Positions 45,120-55,745 of a stretch of DNA of 64,000 nt are shown piece by piece. Within the stretch, counting starts at the first letter, position 1, and every line of letters begins with the position of its first letter. The stretch covers positions 10,328,501 to 10,392,500 of the forward strand of contig CM055100.1 of NCBI GenBank assembly GCA_029204225.1, in the 5' to 3' direction. Made by a program: the position numbers and the translations under genes. The notes beneath the pieces were generated by a model. That model had not been told where the DNA came from and ran no database searches. It saw only the letters and a program-made list of their open reading frames with translations. Source of the DNA: Diphasiastrum complanatum. Lineage: Eukaryota; Streptophyta; Lycopodiopsida; Lycopodiales; Lycopodiaceae.

Positions 45120-48100
45120 CTGGACAATCCAGAATGACATTTCCGATATAAGAGGAAAAAAAATTTAAGATTTTCCAGAAAAGTATATGGACAACGATGA
45201 TGTCGCATACATGCTTTCTACAGCTTATTTACTTCGCTACCATCGTTTGATCACATAAAGATGCTGTTACCGTGCAGTTCCTGGAAGCAGCAAGTCAACC
45301 TCCTCCCATACTTTGCCGGCCAATTTTAGCATACTTCCACGAACGTGGGATCCTCGAGCATTAGTTTCAGGACCAGACCCATGAGCAATCAAGACCAAAC
45401 CATTGACAGATGTCCACTCCTCTAATAGACCTGTAACACAATAGCCATAAAACTGATATACAAGATAATTTAACTTGAGTAGCACGCAAAAGTTGGGAAT
45501 ATTCTACGAAAAAACAAATTCCATGCTGAACTTGAATGCTCAGTATAAATTATGCAGTTTAAGGCTCATATCTATAAACAACCTACCCACAAAAAACTAC
45601 AAATGAAGTACTGTTTATGTATTAGAATATGCATAATGTCATTAGAATCACCTAGGTGGCATTATCTATGCTATGTAATCCATCAAAAATAGCAAAATCA
45701 TGAACAAGTCCTCAAAACAATCGAGTTGGTCACTGGTGCATGCCTATGTATGCTGTCAACTACACAAAATCGAAATAATCAATGACTAGGACATGAATTT
45801 TCCGGAAAGCTGGAAAAACTATTCTTTTTTATAATAGACACTTCATAATGCATCCATAACGAGGTTGACATCTTCATAAAGAAGCCTAATATGTACAAAG
45901 ATCCTTGAACAAATCATGATCTACTTCCAAAAATTTGAAAACAACAGCAAAAGGAAACAGGCAGCTTCTTACTTGTTGTAAAGCTCATAAGGGGCATTTT
46001 TATTTGGACAAATAGACTAGTGCTTAGAGCAACCAAGAAGGTTTTGTCCATGGTAAATTAGAGAAGAAAATGCTCAACATTAAAAAGAGGGAATAGCCTG
46101 TTGTTATCACCCATTTGTGGTGTAATTCAGGCCAGCCTATGGTATCTCCATCTTTAACACTAAGTCCCATGTTGCCTCTTTCTTGCAAAGCTTTTTGATG
46201 CTTGCTCCAAGCTCCTAGTTGCTTGCACACATACCACAAACATGTTGATGGCTCGAGGGTGTTTTCCACTAGTTATATTGGCTTCCAGGGCCCCTAAAAA
46301 CATGAGAGAAACAAAAGAGATGAAGGGAGAGGGAAATAGAGAGGTAAGAATTCACCCTTTGAAAGGCCCTTCTACCTCCTTTCAAAAAAGGTGTTATGCA
46401 TTGCATGTGGTTCATCAAGGCATCTCTTATTATCAACAATTTCAGTCCTAATCCATGATCAGCACGTGCTTCCCTTTGCATTGAGGGTGTCTCCTATGCA
46501 TGAAGAGGATTTTGCCACCTTCGTAACCTCTTCTTGGTAAAAGGAACTGGTGGGCATGAGTGTCAGGCCAATGCACAGGTTCAAGGACTTCATATGCCAC
46601 CGTGAGGATGGCATGTGAAATCAACAAATCTTTGCCATGCAAATATAGATAACCAATAGCAATCTCATGAGGCTCTCCACATAGCAACTTCTCATCAAAT
46701 GCATTATGCAAACTATATCCCTAACCAGCTCATTAGTAACAATACTTGTGAGGAATCATTTATACTATCATGTAGGTCAACTTGCCGTGCAAGCATTTTG
46801 GAATTGAAGCCACTCACCATCATGGCAATAAAATGAATTTTGCCAACAAGGCAATATATGAAGGAATAAATATATATCCTTGGCAAAAGGAAATGGCTTT
46901 GGATGCAAGTAGCGAGCCAAAATTAATATATCCCCTCAAAAACAAAGTCATTACCGCTATGACAGATCACATAAACCTCGAATGGATAAATGTTGTTGTA
47001 TAATAATTGAGGTTCACAAGAAATCTCTACATAAACAAGTCAATTTCACCAAATGCTCAACTAGTTATATATTGGGACTACCCCCTAACTAGCATACCCT
47101 AAGTTATTGGGCCATTACGATTAAGAGTATGTCCTTGTGAGACCCAAGTACCCTAAGTTGCCTCTAGAAGATTCTGCTAAAGGTCTCTAGATAGTAGATA
47201 TAGGGCTGTCATTTGGCCATTAGATAGCTTATGATATTGGTTACTTTCTTAGTCCTAATTAGGCTTCAGCTAGGGCTATGTTCATTGATCATTGTGGTGC
47301 ATCTATGCTATTCTTGTAGGGATTAGTCTTTGTTGCCTCATATCTGATCTTTATGCCTCATTGATGCTAAAACCTGTGTTCATAACTTGGTATCAAAACA
47401 CTTTCCTTCCTCAGTGGGATTGCTAGTCTTGGTGGATATTTATTTTTTTTTATGGAGGATCTTTAGCGGATAGTTAGCGGAACCACTTCTGCTAAACTTG
47501 GTGATATAAAAGTAAATAGTAAAAAAAATAGAAAAATTCAGCAAATTACTTCCGACAGCTATTTTAGCAGTCACTCTTTTCTAGCAGCTATTTTGGAAGA
47601 TTTTCTAACCAGTAACTATTGCACATTCTAGCGCCTTATTTGGAAGACGTTTCGGCACTTTTTCATCAACATTTGTTTGCTGGTTCTTGACAGTCTTTTG
47701 GAGGCTCCATCACCATATTTTTAAGGTTATTTTCGACTTCACTTGCTAATTTTTCATGGCAATACCTTCCATTCTTCCTAGCGCCTTACTTGGAGGTAAT
47801 TTTGACACATTTCATTAGCAGTTGTTTGCTGTTTTTTGGCCTACATTCTTGCCATTGCATCACCCTCTTTGTGGCCGTAGTTTGAACTACATTGCATCAC
47901 CCTTTTTGATGCCGCAGTGTACCCACCTATTTTTAGCACCCTACTTGGAGGTGATATTGACAAATTTTTGCACACTTTCACTTGCTGGTTTTTAGACTCT
48001 TTTTGCAGTATCATTGTCTTTTTTGGAGGCCATTTTGCTCGTTTTTTGGGCGGTAACCAGTTGGTACCTATCCTTCACTATATTCCGCTTATTTGGCAAC

Positions 48101-51100
48101 TTAATTCCTTACTTGTTGCTCTATTTGGTCGACATTCTGGCAACTTCTTCGCTAACTATCACCTGCTATTGGGGTCCGTGGTATTTGCGTAGAGCCTACG
48201 TTGAGATGACAACTTGTGTCCTCTCCCTCAAGGTTTGTGCTTTTTCACATACTTTCTTGTTTTATAATCTTTTGTCTTCATTTGGTTTTTCATTTTATTT
48301 CGATCACTTCCTAAAACAGAACAAAATTTACTTTTCTTCTGTTTCACTTACGTCTACGTGATTTACATATTTTCTTTTCCATACATTTAATCATAGATAC
48401 TTGGTCTCCCTTATGGCAAGAATTGTCTCAACTCTTCTAGCGACAATTGGCATTTACTTCCATTCCACCATATTATGGGTAGTCCGGTGATATTCACGTA
48501 GCAAATTGGTTGAATACACTAGTTCTTATTTTGAGACCTATCCCCATTCTGATTCTGATATGATTGCATTGGATACGTCCAAATTTAGAGGCCTTGCTAA
48601 CTCTTGGTGGCAAACATTTTGACCCGATGATCTTATTTGTTATATGGATCCGCTACTTGATGATTCTCATATTGTTCCAGATGTAATAGTTGATCAAGAT
48701 ATTTGTCAAGGGCCGTATTGTGAGGGTGAGATAGCAATATTATCACACATTGAGAGACTTACTGTCAGACTCCCTCTCTGATCTTCTCTTCAAACCTTCC
48801 TAATTTCCTGCACATAAATGCATCAAATTACCTCTAACACAAGATGGAGCTGGCCGCCTTGTCTCCTCCCAGCCTTTGCTGCATAGATTATGATCTGGAA
48901 TGCCTCTCTCTAGGCTCACTTATCCAAAATCCTCAAGCACCCCTTAACCCTGAGCCTTCCTAAATCTCGACACATGGCCAACTCCATGCACAATCGACAC
49001 TTGCCACTTGGCAATACCCTGACACATAGGCAAGTGAGTAGGCTGACATGTGTCACTCATCCATTGGACCAAATGTCCCAGTGGGCATGTGACACGTGTC
49101 ATGTTTTACCCTGACATGTGTCACTCATTCACTGGACCAAGTGTCCCAGTGAGCATATAACATGTGTCACATTGACTAGTCAACTCTCCTACTTTTTAGG
49201 AGGTCAGTCCAGCCACTCCAAATTAATGACCCAGTACCCTATACCCAAGCAACGTGCGACTCTGAGGCTCAGAAACATTATTAACAACTTTAAACACATT
49301 TCTATTACAAAGGTCACCACAGGCCAGTGACTTAGCCATTTCTGTATTTACAAGAAGTACATCTATAAGTAAAACCAGTAAACAACCGGGACAGGGAGTA
49401 AAAGTTGTAACACTTACACATGAGATCAATTCTAGTGCCAAAAAAAGCACCTCTAGTGCTTGCTGCCTTAGTTGCATTGTCAAAGGACAGATTGTGGGAG
49501 AGTAAGGCCTTCAATATCCATGTATGAGGTTTGCAAGCGACGGAAACGTCACTTTATTGAAAGTAGGTGTCCTGTGTGATTTTTTCGAGAGGTTGTCTTT
49601 ATGGTCATTTATGAGTGTAAGAAGCAAGGATATCCTAGGTTTCTAGGATTTGTATGGGAATCAATGTATCAAGAGGTGACACATTAGTGGGAAGTTGAGG
49701 TATGAATTGAATCACATGTTTTAGTGTCAATGAAGCATAACGATTGGATAAGAGGTAGCAAAAACTAATCCCTACAAGAGTAGCATAGATGCATCACAAT
49801 GATCATGAACATAGCCCTACAAGCTATGGATAGCCGTTGCACACAAGCTCACAAAACCCTTGTAAATACATAGAAGTTGTCACTTTATTAATCTCAAGCA
49901 AACATGATCAACGAGCAAACATGAGAGCTTTGTTGCAACTCTCCTCCCAACCATAGCTACATAGGAATAAGATAGGGAATGCTTGGCAAGGCTCACACTA
50001 TATCCCCTCAAGCACCCTTTAACCCTGACACATCCTAACGTCAACACATGGTAAATTCCATGCATAGTTGACACTTGCCACTTGACAGTACCCTGACACA
50101 TAGGCAAGCTCGTAGGTAGACCATGGGACTGTGTCCCAATGAGCATATGACACGTCTTGTTGACCCGTCCGTCGACCATCACTCATGCACTGGACCAAGT
50201 GTTCGAGTGAGCATATGACATGTGTCATGTTGACCGGTAAACTCTCCCTACTTATTAGGAGGTCAGTCCAACAGACTCTCATGGGACCCAATATCCCCTT
50301 AGCCATCTCAGAATTAGTCAATATAACTGATATTTACATTGCAATTTCAATTGTCTCCACAAGCTGGTGACTTAGCCATTTACAACTTACATTAGGCAAA
50401 GGGATTCAAAGTTCATGTGACAATAGCTGAAACCTAATTAGGAGTAGAAAAGTAACCAATATCATAAGCTACATAATGAGCAAATGACAACCCTATATAT
50501 ACTATCTAGAGGCCCTTAGTGGAACCTTCTAGAGATTAGGGCAACTTAGGGTACTTGGGTCCCATAAGGACATGCCCTTAATGGTAATGGCCCAATACCT
50601 AAGGGTATAACACTTAGGGGCTAGTGTCAGTATATAACTCTCTCCCACTTTAAAAACATTGTCCTCAATGTTGGCCCCAAACAATGGCTGTGGTAATAGC
50701 CCACATAAGAACTATCTCAAAATAATCGGAGGAGAAATATGCATGAACCAATGGAAATACTGAAGGAGAGGACATAAATCACCAACCAGGAATGCCAAGG
50801 AACCTGAGGTAGATCACCTTGACAAAAACAACTGTTGGAATGGACCGATGTGCAACAGCCAAGGTATTTGCAATGTCCAAGGGATCAAAGTGAAGTATCT
50901 TCTTGTAAGATTTCCCAACCAAAATCCTCGTTTGTTTTTTCTACTGTGAAATACATCAATTTTTCCTACTTGTCTTCATCTCCATGCATGTTACTTCCAC
51001 CTCTTGTTTGCCAATATAATGCTAACATTACCCATTTTTATTTTGTATTGACACTGCCATTGAAGCAGATTCAAAATATTGTAGGGTACTCCCTTGAACC

Positions 51101-52029
51101 TTCTTTGGTTCAATCCACTGATCACATATTTAAAATCATGTTTCCATGTCTATGATGTAGAAAAACCCATTGCTTATATTGTGAAGTGGAACACTCATTA
51201 CCCTTTATTCATAAACTTATGTATGAGATTTTCAGTGAACATTTGATCTATCCTCCTAAATTTGATTATAACTCATCATGCACCCCTGCAACGCACATGG
51301 CACTAGAGAAAATAAGGTCTTCCTTGAAGAATTTGAGTTTGAATTTTTCACCAGTTCATCAAAATACTCGTCAAACATCCATTGGCCACATCATTCTTAG
51401 GCATGTCAAATTTGTTACACAGGTAAATCCATTGACATCAACATGTATGGCAACAAGAAACATAGCTGCAGAAAAAGATCAAATTCCTTAGGACACCAAC
51501 CTAAGCTATGTAATCAAGCCAGATATGGATAAGATGGGCACGAATACGGAAAAGGAGTGATAATAGACAGTAAGTAACGCATAAGACTGAAGAGAATGGG
51601 TAAAACCAGGGAGGATGGCAATGGGTATCAGAAAAAGTGGGGGGAGTGAGGATCACTGATTGTGGGCAGATAATGTCCCAGAAGTGAGTTGAGAATGACT
51701 TCACCCTATCTGTAGAACTCCACATGTGCGTATCACAAAGACATTCAAAGATAAAGTTTGGTAATAGCCAATTAAGTGCAAAATGTTCACCATCATCTGC
51801 AGCTGCTGAATTTTTTCCAACATCAGAAAATTGCATATCATGAGTGATGAGAGAGGACACTGGAGAATTTGTAGGAAACTTTCGAGCCCGAAAGTGCACT
51901 CCCAACAATAAGCTGTAGTCCATGATTTTCTGAGATTCCAAAAACTTGCAGTCACACTCAATTTGCCTGCACAAAAAATGTTATTTTCACTCTGTTCATC
52001 TAAACTTCGGCCTTTTCAAGTGAATGCTT

Positions 52030-52111
<82 letters not shown>

Positions 52112-55100
52112 AATGGTATCATTATGTAAAATTCAAGGCACATTCTTGAGACACAGCTTGGCTAAACATAGCTGATTTGATCAGATCAGACTAAGAAGAC
52201 TTAATCAAGTATTCATTAAAACCTTATGTCTCCTAAATCATGGCAAGAACCTGATCAGCCGCATTCAACATTATCATTATCAAAACTCCCAAACATACAA
52301 GCTGGTACAAAACGACACAAGCTTTCAAACAATCAAAGTAAGCACATCACCCAAATAATGCCTCGAATGCAATGGAGTTTCACACCATAGTAGGTACCTT
52401 CCTTTGGAACAAACAAGCACACACATAATGTTCTCCAACCAGTCATCCTCCTCCACGCCTTGAAGCTCTTGCTAGATAACTCCATCTTGTCGCCTGCATT
52501 CATCAGCAACCATTTTCCCCCTCACAGTGCTTTTGGCAGGTAATTCACAACCTAAGCCAGGTCTCGTCTCCTGAGCCAAGCACTGGACCAGCAAGAAAAC
52601 TTCAAACAAGCGTTTGCGCAATCTATGACAAGTATTGTGATTCTTCAGCATTTCTAACTTGCAAAATTGTTCGGATAGCCTCATAGTGGGCGACACTCTG
52701 CCCCCTGGATGAACCGGTTATGATGCAGAGGGGATGTTCTTAGAACATCTTCCTCATCCTCATCTGATGGCTGATCTAAGGTCTATCATGGAGAAATACT
52801 GCTACATTCAAAAAATCCATTAGAACGTCCATCCTAGGTAAAGGATATTTATTCTTGATGGTCATCTTGTCCAACATTTTATAGTAAACACAAAGTTGAG
52901 TGCCTCCGTGCTATTTGCTAACTGAAAGGACTGGTCCTCCCAAAGGGGACTTACTAGGCCGAATGTGGCCCATACTAAGATACTCTTGGAGTTGCCTGGG
53001 AATCTCATCCTTTTCCTTCAAGCTAACCCTGTATAAAACAACGATATAGGGGGGGGGGGCACTATCAAGTCAAGTAGATGCTCAAGAAAAATGACGCTAA
53101 ATTCTTGCCTAAGCCTCCTAAATACCCTACCCTCGGGTCGAATCCTTAATCAAGGGGCTATCAAGAGGTGAATCCAAACACTTTGTGACAAACCAATGTT
53201 TAAACTCTGAATAGCATGATCATCTAAAAATTACATCTTTGAAAAAGCATAAATACATCTTTAGCTTCCAAAGCTAATACAAAAGGAGTATTAAGTACAT
53301 CCACATCGCCTATAAGTTCAATCAACAAGCCATTGTGCAAAAATGACTTCACAAGATGTGCCCTCGCTATGCAGGAGAAACACAAACCACCAATTGTCGC
53401 CTTGTCATAGTCTGTGCGATACAACTTGGCACGCTTTTTCCCACCTTAGAAATGGGTGTCGTCTCAAGGACCGAGAGTAATGCCACCTGGAAGGCATCTT
53501 GGAACGCGTCCCATGCAATAGTGGTATTGGCCTTTTCCTTAAGACCCTACCAGCATGTAAATGCCTTACTGCATAAAAACATAAGGGCAGTAGCAATCTT
53601 GGTACTGTCCATCGAATCGTGCATGGGATGTGACTATTCCATCAATCCAACCAAGATAACACGACATCAAGATGTCGGTCCTTCTTCTCACCTAAGTAGC
53701 ACTTTGGGTTAGATATGGGGTATAGAACAGTGGACCGCAACTAGCTTTGGCTTCGCCATTCTTGCTTTTGGCCGCCACATGCCTTGATCAAATATCCAAA
53801 TCTAGTTTTGCAAGGAGTTAATTGCTTGGACCATTTGCAATTGGTGGAGTTCAGGTATGGGTCGTGGTGAGGAAGTTCCTTCACCAAAGGGTACAGTGGG
53901 CTCCAATTCACACTAAGTGAGACTTTCTAAAAATTCTACAAGAGTTTAGTAGCAAAAGAGGCTTAGGAAACTTGAGAAAAGTGGAAATGGTGATAGTGGC
54001 ACCTATACCCACTTCCTCACCTCTTTTCCCACCTCCTTAAGTCCTAACTAGGTTGCGGGACAGAAGGGCACCACCACCTGGCGTGTGCATGGCCCCAACT
54101 ATATGTGGCAGTCCTTATGGGCTCCACCTCACCCCTAGGTCACCCTGTCACCACTCTCTGTAACCCACCTCACCCCTTGGGTCAAGCCTATCCCCCAAGT
54201 TCAAGCGCCCCTCCTCACCACATGACCACATGAGCCCTTGGATCTACTATGGAACTCCATGGTTGGCTCTCAGCCATAGTACAAGTCCCAGGTACATTAG
54301 GTAAAAGATAATGATGGGAGGATGTCTTCCTCGAAGATTTCTTCGAAAGCTTTATGGTAGGAAATACAAGCATGGATATGGCTCTTTGGAGGAACTATGG
54401 TAAAAGGATAAGGAAGGAGGAGTACACCCTCTTCCCATCTGTACCTGCAACAAGGATAGAGGAGAGAGAAGTGTATGCTCACTTCCTCCTCAGTTTTTGA
54501 CTTCCTCTTTGAGATTTTTTGCTTGATCTTTGCTAATAGAATTCAGAGTTTTCTTACCTTTTCTTTTTGCTAAGCATAAGTAAATAACTGCTTTAAGCTT
54601 ATGCTTCAGTCTTTGCTGTAACTTTATGTTTACAAGCTTAAGCCTTTTCCTCTTTATAAAGTTTGGAGGAAGGGGGTAACACAAAGTAAACCCCCCCCCC
54701 ACCTTTCCACAACCATGCTTGAGAGGAATGAAAGGGAGGGAGGGAGGTACTGCATACCCCGCAAATTCTGCAATAGCAAATTGGCTGCCAAAAAGCAAAA
54801 AAATCATCCTTTAGCTAGCATATAGACTTGTTTTTTTACATCAGAATGATTGCCACAATTTGCAAGGAACTTTGTATGAGTTTCAAGAGTTATTTCTCTT
54901 TCAGACCTTTATTCAGAAGGAAGATCTAGGGACGCTTGGCAACTTCGATGTTGAAGCTGAAAACCGGAACTTTTCTTAGAATCTTCTAGTTACATAGCAT
55001 AGAAAAATGATCTTGCTTAACATTATTGTTTATTTTGCTAACTGACATTAAGTATTACTAAATTTCTTGATTGGTCTCACAGCCCCTTGGTCTCAATCAG

Positions 55101-55538
55101 TGTTTTCAAAGGCATTTTGCTCTATTTGCGTAACCATACAAACCCCACGTGTATTATTCAAGAACAATTAAAATAACCCTCTTAGAACAATACAAGCATT
55201 AGTGTTTAAGATACCTATACACAAGTGTGTCTACATGGTTAAGGCATGACCTCATCTTGTATCCATATAACTCTTCATCCTTCTAGAACATGACAAAATG
55301 TTACTAGACCTTCTACGCCAGTGGCCAACAATCAAATTGACAAGACTTACCGAAGAAGTGCTTCACGCCATGAAGGTTCAAGATGAAAAACAAAATCCAA
55401 ATCAAGGTCTTTAAGTGTTGTGTTCTCATCTATTTCCACTTTGTTTGTAGATCTCCCATGTGAAGAACCTTTCAAATCATAGCGCCTATGTATATGTAAC
55501 TCTGTGCAGAACATATTCCCCATCACAATAAACCGAAC
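44837..55538 (-). CDS. Phosphatidylinositol-4-phosphate 5-kinase-like gene, last four exons
   Basis: A lipid kinase that would phosphorylate phosphatidylinositol 4-phosphate at the inner membrane face to make PI(4,5)P2. The four coding exons on the minus strand are 55538-55351, 51966-51791, 45430-45271 and 45119-44837. All have GT-AG boundaries, and the codon phases (CG|G, G|GT, CG|G) join perfectly. In order the exons give the kinase core [20 protein letters not shown] and [50 protein letters not shown]; and [17 protein letters not shown] with [12 protein letters not shown], the PIPK activation-loop end. The insert between D-Y-S-L-L and the G-L-V-L-I region is short. The start and N-terminal half (in plants often with MORN repeats) must lie to the right, beyond introns or the window; I did not find them. 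Introns of 3.4 and 6.4 kb hold gypsy remnants. No stops or shifts are in the exons, so it may be functional. Confidence 0.9.
45271..45430 (-). CDS. PIP5K-like, penultimate exon
   Basis: 160 nt between the acceptor TGTGTTACAG and the donor GTAAC. It codes for [20 protein letters not shown] to [11 protein letters not shown]; split codons G|GT and CG|G join the neighbours in frame. Confidence 0.9.
45431..47061. other. PIP5K intron, left part, no gene recognised
   Basis: Open stretches at 46024-46269 and 46448-46711 (both minus) have no family motif that I can name; they could be an old element. The rest is AT-rich. Confidence 0.4.
47062..47395 (+). repeat. 5' LTR of a plus-strand gypsy-like element
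   Basis: Starts near AGTTATATATTGGGAC and ends before TTGGTATCAAAACAC, a PBS-like string at 47393-47405. Its first 200 bp are the reverse complement of 50640-50410, and the remainder the reverse complement of 49823-49718. So two copies lie in opposite orientation in one intron. Confidence 0.65.
47396..48780 (+). pseudogene. Gypsy-like leader and gag remnant
   Basis: After the PBS-like string the leader (to about 48400) contains a degenerate tandem repeat. A gag piece follows: HVANWLNTL near 48500, then in the next frame [31 protein letters not shown] and [20 protein letters not shown], to 48780. The W-L-x-x-L, Y-F and A-x-x-W-W pattern is typical of retrotransposon Gag. Stops and shifts are present. 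The rest of the element (pol) is missing. Confidence 0.55.
47629..48100 (+). repeat. Degenerate tandem repeat, about 150-bp unit, three copies
   Basis: TAGCGCCTTATTTGGA, TAGCGCCTTACTTGGA and TAGCACCCTACTTGGA occur at 47629, 47779 and 47934. Each is followed by a TTTTGACA-like string, TTTGCTGG- or CTTGCTGG-like strings and a CATCACC- or CATTGTC-like end. Confidence 0.55.
48772..49345. repeat. Dispersed direct repeat, copy 1
   Basis: Starts with an LTR-like tip, TGTCAGACTCCC. From 48930 to 49345 it is the same sequence as 50000-50385. Inside copy 1 a unit of about 66 bp is tandemly duplicated (CTGACATGTGTCACTCAT at 49042 and 49110). Probably the LTR or body of a non-autonomous element. Confidence 0.55.
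49718..50640 (-). repeat. Gypsy-like LTR, minus strand, interrupted
   Basis: LTR pieces 50640-50400 and 49823-49718, in that order on the minus strand, correspond to the continuous LTR 47062-47395. The intervening 570 bp is an insertion. To the right lies the minus-strand end of a gypsy ORF. Confidence 0.6.
49829..50395. repeat. Dispersed direct repeat, copy 2, inside an LTR
   Basis: Shares CACTTGCCACTTG, ACCCTGACACATAGGCAAG, AGGAGGTCAGTCCA and GGTGACTTAGCCATTT with copy 1, in the same orientation and order. It sits within the minus-strand LTR. Confidence 0.55.
50641..50900 (-). pseudogene. 3' end of a gypsy ORF, minus strand
   Basis: The minus strand reads [16 protein letters not shown] just before the LTR, a hydrophilic tail ending in a purine-rich stretch (AAAGTGGGAGAG) as expected of a gypsy pol end plus polypurine tract. 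The upstream part is not readable. Confidence 0.4.
51791..51966 (-). CDS. PIP5K-like exon with the IMDYSLL motif
   Basis: 176 nt between the acceptor TTTTTTGTGCAG and the donor GTGAAC. It codes for [20 protein letters not shown], then [10 protein letters not shown] and a polar tail to AAADD. An open frame runs on past the donor, so a retained-intron form is possible. Confidence 0.88.
52033..52108 (+). repeat. (CT)n microsatellite, 76 bp
   Basis: Lies in the PIP5K intron about 65 bp upstream (gene sense) of the acceptor of the IMDYSLL exon. Confidence 0.97.
52760..54250 (-). pseudogene. Gypsy gag-protease-RT remnant in a PIP5K intron
   Basis: On the minus strand the Gag/protease region lies at about 54250-53220 ([38 protein letters not shown]). 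RT follows: [57 protein letters not shown], with stops between, ending near 52760 before the catalytic box. The K-E-x-D-E-I...G-x-I-R-P-S-x-S-P-x-G-x-P-V and T-I-K-N-x-Y-P-L-P-R strings are diagnostic of gypsy RT. Confidence 0.75.
54251..55350. other. PIP5K intron, no gene recognised
   Basis: Contains a short poly-C run near 54691 and an open minus frame (54490-54807) with no motif. Nothing else supported. Confidence 0.4.
55351..55538 (-). CDS. PIP5K-like exon with the kinase core
   Basis: 188 nt between the acceptor TGTGTGTGCAG and the donor GTAAGTC. It codes for [33 protein letters not shown] and [16 protein letters not shown]. The phase-0 start agrees with the usual K-V-R-F boundary. Confidence 0.9.
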
Positions 55539-55674
55539 CTGCACACACATACAGAAAACTGAAATGTTGCTCTACTTTAACTAGCAGCAGTTTTATGAAG
55601 CGATTAACAAAAGCTGCACAAGGTAAGAAATAATAGCTTTTGACATCTTTTATTTAACCTTATATGTCCTTGTG

Positions 55675-55745
55675 CACCTGAGTGGAATCAAACTCCAAAC
55701 CTCAAGGCGAGGAACGGAGCTGTCAACCGACAGGCCTTTTATTTG
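55675..55745 (-). repeat. Possible tRNA-derived SINE head
   Basis: The minus strand reads a B-box-like GGAGTTTGATTCC followed by ACTCAGGTGC, preceded by a GCCTTGAGG arm-like stretch. It is reminiscent of tRNA-derived SINE heads. There is no clear A box, so this is weak. Confidence 0.25.

Noticed and set aside
51186-51491. 101-aa plus ORF in the PIP5K intron
   Set aside because: No motif and atypical composition; the region is intronic on the other strand.
53047-53059. Poly-G run, and poly-C run near 54691
   Set aside because: Short homopolymers without other signals; not reported as features.
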